This document shows positions 18,641-28,021 of a stretch of DNA of 28,021 nucleotides, piece by piece. Within the stretch, counting starts at the first letter, position 1. The number at the start of each line of letters is the position of its first letter. A program made the translations under genes and the position numbers. This stretch comes from Chara braunii (lineage: Eukaryota > Streptophyta > Charophyceae > Charales > Characeae), in the NCBI GenBank assembly GCA_003427395.1, contig BFEA01000437.1, positions 964,707 to 992,727 of the forward strand, written 5' to 3'. Under the pieces are notes generated by a model. That model searched no databases. It was not told the origin of the DNA and worked only from the letters and a program-made list of their open reading frames with translations.

Positions 18641-19328
18641 AAAATGTAATGACCCATCAAAACACAGACTGAGAACACTGCTGATTTCTGAAGTTCTGCC
18701 GATGGAATGGATGCCTTGCTGAGATTCCCGCATTCTGCTGTGTTTTCTAAGTCTGTCTGTGTGTGCGTGCTTGTGACCTGCATGCCTGTCTGAGTGCTTG
18801 TTGGTGTGAGTGTGTGTGGGACCCGCAAGGGTACTTGCTTGTTGGTAGGCCCCGTAGGGCCGGTACTTACCTGTGGCCGTGGCATTGAGGGTTGTAGCAG
18901 GGAAAAACACTCAAGTGGCGAAGCTAGCGGCCCTGAGGCCCTTGGGGTAGCGGAAAAACACTCAAGTAGGCCGGTAGGCCGATACTGCACCCCACTGCAG
19001 TTGGCGTGAGGGGTACTGGAGGCCGAGCAGAAAAAGACAAAGTTGGCATTTTTAGAGTCCAGTAGCGGTAGGGTAGGTCTAGGCCAGGACCAGTCCAACC
19101 AGTCTGAGTCTAGAGCCTGTACGGGCAATATCAGAGTCTGCAATGATGTTTCCCTCCGAAACGAAGGAGGTACCGGTTGCTTGGGAGGCCGAGCGGCCTG
19201 GAAGTCACCGCCCAAGAGGCAAGCAGGCCGCTATATCTAGAGGCGGAGGCAAGAGCTCCGCCTCATTCTTCAGTGTGCGAGTTGGGCGTCACGCTGCTGG
19301 AGCGTTGGTTGGAGGAGCGCTGGCTCTT
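18641..19328. other. Repetitive GC-rich intergenic segment
   Basis: Short words recur (for example GGAAAAACACTCAAGT at about 18900 and 18953, and TAGGCC/GGCCGGTAGG). Long ORFs exist on both strands but lack recognisable domains or protein-like composition. I see no gene I can support. Confidence 0.4.
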
Positions 19329-19469
19329 ACAGCGCTGCTAGGAGGAAGAAGCCGGGAGCTTCCACCTTGGCTATGGTGGAGCTCTACCGGTAGGAGGAGG
19401 AGGGAGAAGGGGGCCAAGGAGGAGAGTGGCGAGGTACTTACTGGCTATGGTAGACACCATCTTCATCTC
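19329..19469. repeat. 141-bp direct repeat, copy A
   Basis: Nearly identical to 20010-20150, starting ACAGCGCTGCTAGGAGG and ending CCATCTTCATCTC. Copy A ends exactly at the single N at 19470. Confidence 0.9.
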
Positions 19470-19518
19470 NTAATCAATCGAAAAAAAAAAGAAAAAAAAA
19501 ACGAGAGAACGGGTTTTC

Positions 19519-19555
19519 GTGTGTGTGTGTGTGTGTGTGTGCGCGTGCGCGCGCG

Positions 19556-19612
<57 letters not shown>
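19519..19612 (+). repeat. Composite (GT)n-(GC)n-(GA)n microsatellite
   Basis: About 22 bases of GT pass into about 30 bases of GC and then about 42 bases of GA. The first two parts are alternating purine-pyrimidine and the third is pure purine. ORFs reading Cys-Val, Ala-Arg or Glu-Arg here are artefacts. Confidence 0.9.
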
Positions 19613-19614
<2 letters not shown>

Positions 19615-19653
19615 TGCGCGCGCCGTGGATTGCAGGGAGGACCCCTCCCCCAC

Positions 19654-19656
<3 letters not shown>

Positions 19657-19728
<72 letters not shown>

Positions 19729-19760
19729 CCAATCAATCAATAAATAAATAAATAAATAAC
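19657..19760. repeat. (AATC)n followed by (AATA)n microsatellite
   Basis: About twenty AATC/CAAT units with one interruption near 19730 are followed by five AATA units. Poly-A and poly-T runs follow to 19809. Confidence 0.9.
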
Positions 19761-20009
19761 AGTCAATCAATGAAAAAAAAAAAAAATTCTATTTATTTAA
19801 TTTTTTTTGGTAGTCTTCGAAATCCAGCCCCCCGTTTTCGAAGTTTTTATGTTTTTTTTTTTGCGAGGAGGTAGGGGGACCCCCCGCGACTCGAAACCCA
19901 TTCCCCGCCCCCCAAACCCCCTCCCCGATTGGCCACGGCCTCGGCCGGGGGGGGGCCGGCCACGGCCGAGCTCGGCTGCGGCCAGGGGGGAACATAGGCG
20001 CTGGGTACC

Positions 20010-20150
20010 ACAGCGCTGCTAGGAGGAAGAAGCCGGGAGCTTCCACCTTGGCTATGGTGGAGCTCTACCGGTAGGAGGAGGATGGAGAAGGGGACCAAGG
20101 AGGAGAGTGGCGAGGTACTTACCGGCTATGGTAGACACCATCTTCATCTC
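20010..20150. repeat. 141-bp direct repeat, copy B
   Basis: Matches 19329-19469 with only a few substitutions. Here the sequence continues without a gap into CTTGCTAGGCG. Confidence 0.9.
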
Positions 20151-21540
20151 CTTGCTAGGCGCTGCATCAGGAAGGCCCCAGTGGGGGTAGTGCCGCATGA
20201 AGGAAGCTCGGACAGAGTCAGGCATGGCGGTTGAGTGGGCAGCGGCATAGCTGCTGGGTGATGACCTTGGAGTAGGGCAGCGGTGTAGCTGCTTTGGGTT
20301 GTTTCTTGCACAGGAGGCTGAAGCCTCTGTAGTCCGCCATAGCCTCGGCCTGTATGTGGAGGAAGAAGAAGGGCTGCCATGGCTATGGTGGACCTCATCT
20401 TGTGCCTGCAGTAGAAGTGGGATTCGGACATTGATTCTGGTTCAGCTGTTCAACATTATTATTGTTTATTTATTGTTTGAATAAGAGAGGAGGAGATAAA
20501 GAGGAGGAGGTTGTTGAGCGAAGAAGAAGAGCTTTGTCTTGGTCTATGCTGGAGTACATCATCTCTTTCTTCTTTCTTAATTCTTCTTCTTCTTCCTTCC
20601 CTCTCTTTCCTCTCAAGTTCTTTCATTTCTTTTGCAATTGGACGGCATTGGGCTCAAGTTCATTCATTTCTTTTCGCAATTCGACAACATTGTACTTTCT
20701 GATGATTGTGGACTTCGAAATTGGCCAGGATCGTAACAAAAAAAACAAAAAAAAAAAAGGGAACAGGCAGCTCGTCATCATCCATTCCCCTCTGCATGTT
20801 GAAGTGAGCGCCACTAGGATGTATGCTGAGGTTTGGGTACTGTAGACAATGCATGCATAATCCTACTCGTATTGCGGTTATGATTCACACACTACACTAC
20901 CTTGCTGCGGTCCATCCTGTCACAGGCCCATACATGTGGCTGTCACTCAACGCAAACAGCTCACAAGTCAAACAATTTGTGGTTTATTCGCCAAGAAGAC
21001 TTGAGCTCGAAATCACAGTGAATACCCTCGTTCCTCCTTCTAGCACGCTCCCCACAGACTCACGTAAACACTACATGGTTCACTGCAATACCCAATGATC
21101 AACAACCGTTAACTGCCTCAAGGAAATAACGTCAAACTCCCCAGGCTAGCAGACAATGTCTTTAATGAGTACATCACAAACCCCCTTAAAGTTTGTTAAT
21201 ATAGAGTGAATCTTGAACGTTAACAACCTGCCCCATCAGTTCCTTTTCTCTTTAAATCCCCATTTTCCTTAAGCTCCATACCCACATGGTGAAGACGTCA
21301 AACATCGGCCCAGACATGGTCCCATCATGACTCCCATAACTCTTACGTACCTCGATCATGCTTTGTTTATGACGATTGCAGGTTGATTTTTATTTTATTT
21401 TCCTTGTTTTTTGTTGTTAAAAAGACAGCTTCAAACAGAGACGTGGAGGCCCGGGCACCCGGTCACAGAGCCTATGACCAGTTGGCCGTGCCCGGGCGAC
21501 CGGGTTGCGGCATGTTGCAGTTTCTGTTTTTCTTGGGCTG
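20151..21540. other. Intergenic, no supported gene
   Basis: The part to 20760 has TTC/GAA-rich and poly-A/T segments. From 20823 a plus-strand ORF of 91 codons reaches 21098. Its composition is protein-like in places (GPYMWLSLNANSSQVKQF), but it has no recognisable domain and no neighbours to support it. I treat it as probably non-coding. Confidence 0.35.
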
Positions 21541-21541
21541 A

Positions 21542-21922
21542 TTGGGGTGGGGAGGGGGGGTTGTCACAGTCCCGTGTTTTTTTTTTTGGCTGCCGGGACC
21601 AGCCAGTCAAATCACCATGACCGTTCCGGTCAGCGGTCCCGGTCCCCGCACTGTTGCAGACAACATGCCCACCTCTTTCATACGGATGGACGAGGTAATG
21701 CTCTTTGCTCAAATTGAATGGAGAAACACAGCTACCACCGGAGTAACTGTTGCACTTGAACACCCTCGGATTTCTGCCAGTGGAGCAGTTGCCAACAATC
21801 ATAAGATCGATTGGGCCTCGCTCCGCTGCGCATGTGACATTCTAAATGTATCTCGAGCGAGTAATGGTCCCGGCACATTCAAGTATCTCGATCGGTTTGC
21901 ATGTGTCTGGTCTGTGTGGTAG
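21542..21922 (+). CDS. Doubtful hypothetical ORF (126 codons)
   Basis: A plus-strand ORF whose second half (MPTSFIRMDEVMLFAQIEW ... HKIDWASLRCACDIL) has balanced amino-acid composition. It runs through a poly-T stretch at its N-terminus, has no motif I know, and has no flanking exon I can see. It may be a remnant exon or chance. Confidence 0.15.
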   Translation: MGWGGGVVTVPCFFFWLPGPASQITMTVPVSGPGPRTVADNMPTSFIRMDEVMLFAQIEWRNTATTGVTVALEHPRISASGAVANNHKIDWASLRCACDILNVSRASNGPGTFKYLDRFACVWSVW

Positions 21923-22554
21923 TCCAGACACATGTAGAGGCCCACACTTTGTGATGACCGTACCAGTGTACAGAGGGCAACACAAGGCCTGGGAGAGGTT
22001 GCACGATAAAAAATAGGGAAACCTAAATTCGAGCCCAAAGCTATAAAAACACTCTGAAATTCTGAATAAAAATTAAAGTACTTGGGCCAAGAATACCTCT
22101 CTCACCACCGCCCTGCGAAGGAGGACAACATATAAACCTCGCAGACACAAAGTTTACCAAATCGCAAAAAGGTACTCAGACTGCAATACATGAGAGCTTC
22201 AACATTCGTCCCCCTATCATTTGAGATGTGACTGGGAATTCTAGATGGACAGGGCCTATGGTTGACGTCCACAACGATGCATCCTGCAACCCGTAATGTG
22301 CAAATGCAGAATGAGGTGAATGCCCAGGGTTTTATCTGCAGTCAGTGCGGTGAACGTTTCCTGTGACAGTGTTCTTACCTTAAGGGTTTTAACAATGAAG
22401 GTGGAAGGTAGAGAATTTCGAGAGACCAACAAAATTGTGTTTTCAATTGAAAAAAACAAACATCCTTTGCATGCTGAACCAGGTGACACTAACCACTCAC
22501 TTAACCAGGTGTTAACCATTGTGAATTCTGGTTTCCGTGTGTCTGTCTGTCACA

Positions 22555-22556
<2 letters not shown>
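21923..22556. other. Intergenic, nothing recognised
   Basis: Unique-looking AT-balanced sequence without a convincing ORF, RNA or repeat. Confidence 0.4.
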
Positions 22557-22632
<76 letters not shown>

Positions 22633-22633
22633 N

Positions 22634-22722
<89 letters not shown>
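22557..22722 (+). repeat. Long (CT)n microsatellite with an N
   Basis: About 165 bases of almost uninterrupted CT, with an N at 22633. The N shows the true length is not resolved. Leu-Ser and Arg-Glu ORFs over it are artefacts. Confidence 0.95.
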
Positions 22723-22813
22723 TCCCCCCATCCTTCCCACCCCACTAAAGACAGTATAAGCAATCGGTGGAAATCATACAGCATCCAGTTCTGTAGATAT
22801 AACAGCTTCCGTT

Positions 22814-23212
22814 GGGGCAAATTGCAGATATACCCGTTCAGAGAAGTATGGTAGCAAAAGTACCAATCTGCCCGTGTATTGTGATGAATATTCCGGCAAA
22901 GTTGCAGAAATACCGTTTTTCAAAAGTTTCTAAGCAGATTTATCATTTACCGGGCGGCTCTTTCGTTCGTGGCAAATACACTGGCGGTACCTCCTTTTGC
23001 AGCAGAGGACCTGCCTGCCTGTGAGTGCTTGCCTCAGGCCAGGAGTGTCTTTGTCGCGAACGGAGGTATCCCCCGGTAAATCTGCTTTGAAACTTTCCAA
23101 AAACGGTATTTCTGCAACTTTTCAGGTATATTTGTGGCCATACAGGGGCGGACTGGTTACCGGTATACTTTCTACGATACTTCTCCGAACAGGTATTTCG
23201 GCAATTTGCCCC
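22814..23212. mobile_element. Foldback element with ~180-bp imperfect inverted arms
   Basis: The left end GGGGCAAATTGCAGATATACC and the right end (complement GGGGCAAATTGCCGAAATACC) start long imperfect inverted arms. They share GAGAAGTAT, AGTTGCAGAAATACCGTTTTT, AAGTTTC and GCAGATTTA in matching order, leaving a short centre near 22985-23045. It has no coding capacity. The flanks show no clear target duplication, so the superfamily is unassigned. Confidence 0.7.
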
Positions 23213-23942
23213 TTAAAGCTATCATATAGGCTTGCGACCCCTCATCAATCCTTGGAACCAACTACTGGTTTGACATATAGAGTAATCATGTAGCAATCAC
23301 AACCCACCCATTATGAACACACCAAACCCCCTCACAGAGATATTTTAGGAAGCCTACATACTTTCCAAGGGTTCAACAACTTCAACTTACCCCAGCCATC
23401 ACTGCAGGCATTAGGGAGCGAGCACTGATTGTTCTGAAGGCCAGGTAACTTAAGGGATATGAACCATGATCAATATACTGCCATCGTGCACATTGACAAT
23501 TAAACAGAAAGGTGGCCATACAGTAGTCCTCAGTAGCACTACAAACACGCATTAAGAGTTTCCGATGGAGCACTACCTAACAGCAAGTAGTGTCTGCAAT
23601 TCCAAGAACATGAGACTGCCAATAGCAATACTAGGGTCTTAGTATGCTTTCACTCAGAAGCAGTAGCACAGCGGCCACAAGGCCCAAAACCACTGACGGC
23701 CGCTACAAAGTGCTACGGTAACCACGAGGGTAGGCAAAACTCTTTGCTCTCACAGAAGTGTTCATGGGCCAACTAACAAAAATTTAAAGAGAACTTATTT
23801 AAAGCAATATTGAGATGAATGAGATGGAAAGAGTATGAGCATTGAGCAGTAGCCCTTCGGCGAAGTTCGGCCCCTTCAGGTCGGGAGCAATCCAAGCGAG
23901 CCATCCTTTGTAATCCACCTGTTTTCCCCCCCTCCTCTCCAG
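23213..23942. other. Intergenic, no gene seen
   Basis: No ORF with protein-like features and no clear repeat beyond short words. Confidence 0.4.
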
Positions 23943-24093
23943 TCTATTGGTGTGGAGAGTCATCTGCTGAAAACCGGGTCCAGCGTCCCAGATACAGCAT
24001 GTCTCTATTGGTGCGGAGCGCTCACCTGCTGGAAACCGGGTCCAGCGTCCCATCCTCAAAACCAAGAAAAAACACACCGGGTCCAGCGTCCCA
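23943..24093. repeat. Cluster of three CCGGGTCCAGCGTCCC motifs
   Basis: A unit of about 48 bases beginning TCTATTGGTG and ending in the motif occurs at 23943-23990 and 24004-24052. A third motif copy without the left part lies at 24077-24092. The same 16-mer occurs twice in the LINE-tail relic at the other end of the window (1447-1462 and 1583-1598), in the same orientation. Confidence 0.8.
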
Positions 24094-24259
24094 CACATCC
24101 TTCAGTAATAACACAGTCTGGAAAGAGAAAATGAGATCTTTAATTACGGGACTATTTCTTACTGGGTTTCATTCTGCTCCCTTGTTTAACAGTTTACCTT
24201 GTTGAAAGATCCATCCATTGGTTGCATAGGTGAGTATTCCAGAAGAAACTAGAGAGATT

Positions 24260-24303
24260 GAGTGAGTGAGTGAGTGAGTGAGGGAGGGAGGGAGGGAGGG
24301 AGG
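24260..24303. repeat. (GAGT)n-(GGGA)n microsatellite
   Basis: About five GAGT units change into about five GGGA units, within a short AT-rich intergenic stretch (24094-24645) that otherwise holds nothing I recognise. Confidence 0.9.
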
Positions 24304-24645
24304 AAGGGAAGGAGGCAGGGAGCTAGTGACTAGTAGTGAGTGATCCGGAACATAAGAAGTGAGCGAGTCAGAAGCAACTGAAAATATGGATATTTTAGAG
24401 ATGTGAGCTGACCTGAACACATTGTATTATCACAATTCATGTCAAAACTCACAGTTCAGAAAATTAACAGAGTAGGCTCAGTACGGCGTCAATGACCTGA
24501 CCAGTTTGCCTAAGTATGGTGTAAATTGAGAGAACGTGAATGCCTCCATCAAGTTTTGCCTCCCCGCCTGGTCCTATGGCGCAAACCCTTGTGGCTTGGG
24601 CTCCCCAGCTGTGTCACCAAGTTCGTCACATAGGCTCATGCTCTG

Positions 24646-27118
24646 CTAGTCCTGAATACAGTCAGCAAGTTCCACTGTGTGAGCAATAGCCTCCAGCGCT
24701 GGGAGAATGGCGTCTTCACCTGTAGTCATGCTCGGCCTGTGACGTCTGTTCAAACTTGCACATCTCAGCCCCACCCGTGCTGCTGCCAAGGCCAGATCGA
24801 TGTCCCAGCTTCCTGCATTCGGGTCGAGCATACTTCCGAAGGTAGCGGCATCTTCCACTGCGGCTTCCATGACTCCCAATGCATTCCTAAACTTCCCACT
24901 GAGAATCTCCAGGAGGGTGATGCCCAATGCGTAAATGTCACTCTGCTGAGTGAAGACCTCAGTCTGAATCAATTCTGGGGCCATGTACTTTACATCGCTC
25001 GCTGGGCACTGAGCCAGGTTAGGTGTTTCACCATCCGCAGCAAGTGTTGGGGCCAGCAGGGCAGTATCTACTGCTGTGATTTTGGCAACAAAGTTACGCT
25101 AAGATGTTTTCAGGCTTGACGGCCCGGTGGACTATGGGACCACCACCCCTCTGAGACTGCTGGGAATGAAGGAAGGACAGGCCTTGGGCAACCTGAGCCA
25201 TAATCCGCAAACGGATGTACCATGGGAGGAAACCCTTTTGTGACCCTCTTGAGAACGACATCCAGTCTTTCACGTTTCCATTGGTCATATGCTCGTACAC
25301 GAGACAATTTCCTTCGTAGCACACTCCGAGCAACATATGCAGGTGGGGGTGTCGAAGAGACTTCAGTAAGCTCACAAGCTCCCTCGTCACTTGGACTGGC
25401 TGATTCTCTGCCCTGAGGTTAATAAACTTGAGTCTCTTTATCACAGCAGATGTGAGCTTGCCGATGTAAACGCATCCATCGCGTTGCTCTTCGAGCTTGC
25501 AGTCATCATGGAAGTCATTCGTGGCGATCCTCATCTCATCCAGGGAAAACTCTGTGAATGCCATTGGATGCATGTCGAGTTTCGGAACCCCCTCAGGCAT
25601 TCCGACAGCCCTTTCCGATCTCTCCCTTGCACCTCCTACCATCTCCAACTCGCACTCCAATTCCTGAACCCTAATGTTCGATTTCTTCAACCTCTCTTTC
25701 AGAGCGTCTCTTTCAATCACCAGATTCCTTTTTTCCTTTTCAACCTGCTTCGCACTTTCTGAGTGCATTCCTTTTAACCTTTCATGCTCCAATTGGGATC
25801 TCTCAAACCTCTCTCCTAACGTCTCCCTCTCCACCCTTACATGGCTAAGCTGAGTCTCAAGCTCCTTTATCTTGTGTTCATGTATTTGCCTCTCACTCTC
25901 AAATCCCTCTTCGAGGGCCTTTTTCTCCCCCCTCACAGTGCTCAGCTCCATCTCCAATTGCTTAATCCTTTGCACGTCTATTTTCTCAAACTGGAGTCTT
26001 TCGTCACCTTCTGCACTCACATGTCCCACCTCCATTTTCCCTCTCTCCTCAAAGTCGGGCTCAGGGGAAACACCTTCTACGGTAATGAAACACATGTCTT
26101 GCTCACATGGAAGCACGAGCAAGCTGTCGGTCCTACAGAGAACGCTTTGTGATAATCCCTCAAGGCCGCTACAAAGTGTTTTTATTAGCTGATAATTCGA
26201 ATCATTCCAGGCCATGATGGTTCCGTCCTCGGATGCGCTCAAAATGCATGGCAAATGTGGATGGAAGAAAGCGTGCACAACCGCCTGTTTATGTGCATCC
26301 AGAGTGGTCATGCATTCATTCCTCTGATAATCCCAAACCTGTAGCTTTCCAGATTGATGGCCGGTGATGATAAGTGACTTTTGGGGTTTTGTGCAGAATC
26401 GCACAGAAGTAACCTCTCCTGTTGCTTCCAATGTTTGGAGAGTGACGGTCTTGTGGGTCTTAGTATCAGCACTCCACACGTTGATTGTCCAGTTCTCATG
26501 CACGGTCGCAAAAATGTGTGATTCAAAAGGGTGGAAGCACATCATGGTCACTATCTTTTCAGTGCAGCACATGCTAAAATTATAACCTGTGGTAAAATCA
26601 CAAAATAGAATCAAAATACTATTCTCGTTCTCACTGTGCAATACAGATTGGGCAGACGAATGTACAGTCCATTTGCTCAAATCCGTGTAAGTTACCGACC
26701 AAGTTCTGACTCGTTTTATTTCCTTCATCTGGAAAGCGGAATATGGCAAGATCTCATAAATAGACATATTCTTGTCAGTGCGGACCACAACTTTATCTGT
26801 CTCGCCGAGGAACTTCGCTCCGTAGGTGTTGATGGCATCCTCGAGGGTGACCGCAACCTGATGTCCATCTTCGTAATTCCACACTCGGAGGGTTGGAGGT
26901 TTTCCAGCAGAGACAGAAGCAATCCATGGCTTGGAAGGGTGCACATCAAACAGTTCTTCCCCCACCAAGTTATCTCGCTCCTGAAACTTCAGTCTCAGGT
27001 AGAGTCCCTTTCGCGTTTCCTGGCCTCCCACGGTGGAGGCACTCGATAGTCGACGCCTTAACGGCCACATAACTGAAAAGAATGAGACCGGGGGTGCCGG
27101 AAATGGCAAGGAGGGCAA
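24646..27118 (-). CDS. WD40 - coiled-coil - kinase-like protein (probable pseudokinase), frame broken once
   Basis: An intronless minus-strand gene. The first frame (27118-25094) gives 674 residues. Residues about 38-345 are WD40-type repeats resembling the N-terminus of coatomer beta-prime (DVHPSKPWIASVSAG ... LRVWNYEDG; LQVWDYQRNECMTTLDAHKQ; SASEDGTIMAWN). Residues about 370-495 are charged heptad-rich coiled coil. From about 520 a plant receptor-like/PUB-type kinase domain begins (FTEFSLDEMRIATNDF; AVIKRL with Lys561; LRHPHLHMLLGVC; LVYEHMTNGNVKDW). The glycine loop is degenerate. The catalytic loop reads HRAVKPEN, with Ala666 for the HRD Asp. The frame then stops at TAA 25094-25096. The rest of the kinase continues in another frame from 25095: NFVAKITAVD, where DFG is expected, then YMAPELIQTE, SDIYALGITLLEILSGK and HRPSM, to a stop at 24646. 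One small indel would join them. A second Met (residue 17) is an alternative start. It is probably a signalling scaffold or pseudokinase; the partner is unknown. Confidence 0.85.
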
Positions 27119-27861
27119 TCAAATAGCAAGAGTACTGGATGAAGGGAAACGGTACTAGGGGGGGGGGGAGGAAGGGGGGCAGAAGGGAACGCAATGATGG
27201 ACGGGAGGGCAACGAGACAGGAAGGGAGCGGAGACTAGTATGATGAAAACCCGTTCAAAGTGACATAGCCGCCGCAAACTCTGGGAGGACGAAGGGAAGA
27301 CAAAATGAAAAAAAATCAGCCCCTGGTTTGTTTTGGCATAAAACGACCTGATAACTTGTGCGTTGAATGGCTCTGCAGGTGAGGCTTAATTTGCTATGCT
27401 CGGTATGGAAGGAACAAGAAGGGCGTCACACACGTACTTGGGTATTCTGACGGAATGTATCCATCGTTGCGGTCACATACACGCTGTGAAATCGCAGTGC
27501 GAGTGTACACTAAGCAAGCTAAAGTGTGCTCTACTGCATCCGGGCATTTCCATGTCCGATTTCGGAGAGAAGGTCGCCGTCGGAGAATAGATTAGAGATG
27601 GGGAAACAGACCGGAGCCGATACAGCAGATGGCCGCTCCGCTCTGCAAAGGAAAAGGCAAATGAAATAATGTAACACATCCCTCAGACGCAACGGAGGTG
27701 GCTCAGCGGTACTGTCGTCGGTAGACAAACATACATCATCTTAACTGGTAAGGATCACAACACGACCTCGAATCGCGTTGGAGTGAGTTCGCAAAAATAG
27801 TATCACGCCGAGATGGGAAAGAAAAAAAAGGAGCTAATGTCTCTCATACCTTAAGTTCTCT

Positions 27862-27892
<31 letters not shown>

Positions 27893-28021
27893 CACACCAT
27901 CGTCATCGATAGATCATAGTGTTATCTACAGGAGGAGTGGGAAGAGGAGGTCGGTTATGAGGACGAGGAGGAGGGAACCTAGTCTGTGCTCCACACACAC
28001 ACACACACACACACACACAAA
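27119..28021. other. Upstream region of the WD40-kinase gene
   Basis: This is the 5' side of the minus-strand gene. It holds a G-run near 27159-27168, GGGA/GGGC-rich text, a poly-A run of about 28 bases (27861-27888) and a CA microsatellite at the window end (about 27992-28020). I found no TATA box close to the start that I would trust and no other gene. Confidence 0.45.

Noticed and set aside
18634-19215. 193-codon minus-strand ORF
   Set aside because: No domain, overlaps repeated GC-rich words, includes a Thr-His run from a microsatellite; likely chance.
19143-19751. 202-codon plus-strand ORF
   Set aside because: Ends in Val-Cys, Arg-Glu and Ile-Asn-Gln-Ser runs from microsatellites and crosses an N.
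22320-22854. Leu-Ser / Arg-Glu ORFs
   Set aside because: Translations of the CT microsatellite.
418-24303. CRISPR-like arrays
   Set aside because: Repeats are microsatellites, tandem duplications or transposon ends; none has regular spacers, and the window is eukaryotic.
24679-27049. Several plus-strand ORFs of 100-146 codons
   Set aside because: Antisense shadows of the WD40-kinase gene.
25094-27118. Calling this gene coatomer subunit beta-prime
   Set aside because: Only the N-terminal propeller resembles COPB2; the coiled coil and kinase-like domain that follow are not part of coatomer.

Overview
This is a eukaryotic nuclear window, most likely from a streptophyte (plant-lineage) genome. 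A charophyte alga such as Chara is my best guess. The evidence is a plant-type kinase domain, a Ty3/gypsy element primed by an initiator-Met-tRNA-like site, decayed LINE fragments, many long microsatellites and homopolymers, and three single-N assembly gaps (1830, 19470, 22633). The species is inference, not something the sequence proves.

About half the window (1734-16014) is one Ty3/gypsy-like LTR retrotransposon on the minus strand, with unusually long LTRs (about 2.4-2.6 kb). Read right to left it has a 5' LTR (13616-16014), a primer-binding site (13604-13615), a broken gag, protease, reverse transcriptase, RNase H, a PHD-finger-like Cys/His segment, integrase, two extra ORFs downstream of integrase (one split, one intact and very acidic), and a 3' LTR (about 1734/1743-4315). 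A candidate 6-bp target duplication, GGCATA, flanks it. Gag and pol carry many stops and frameshifts and are dead. Two related non-autonomous hAT-type elements of about 495 bp are nested inside in opposite orientations (6342-6839 and 8027-8519), each with an 8-bp target duplication. One splits an extra ORF, the other splits integrase just after its first catalytic position.

The left flank (1-1733) holds CA microsatellites with a duplicated spacer, a long purine-rich tract, and a minus-strand LINE-tail relic. The middle right (16015-24645) is repeat-rich and apparently gene-poor. It has two LINE ORF2 3'-end fragments in opposite orientations, a 38-bp tandem duplication, a hairpin-forming inverted repeat, palindromes, a duplicated 141-bp segment around a microsatellite cluster, a long CT array, a foldback element with arms of about 180 bp, and clustered copies of a 16-bp motif shared with the LINE tail.

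The one convincing host gene is on the minus strand at 24646-27118: a COPB2-like WD40 repeat region, a coiled coil, and a plant receptor-like/PUB-type kinase domain. The kinase lacks the HRD aspartate and the DFG motif, so it looks like a pseudokinase, and its reading frame is broken once near 25095. Apart from this gene I see no confident cellular protein gene, tRNA or rRNA.
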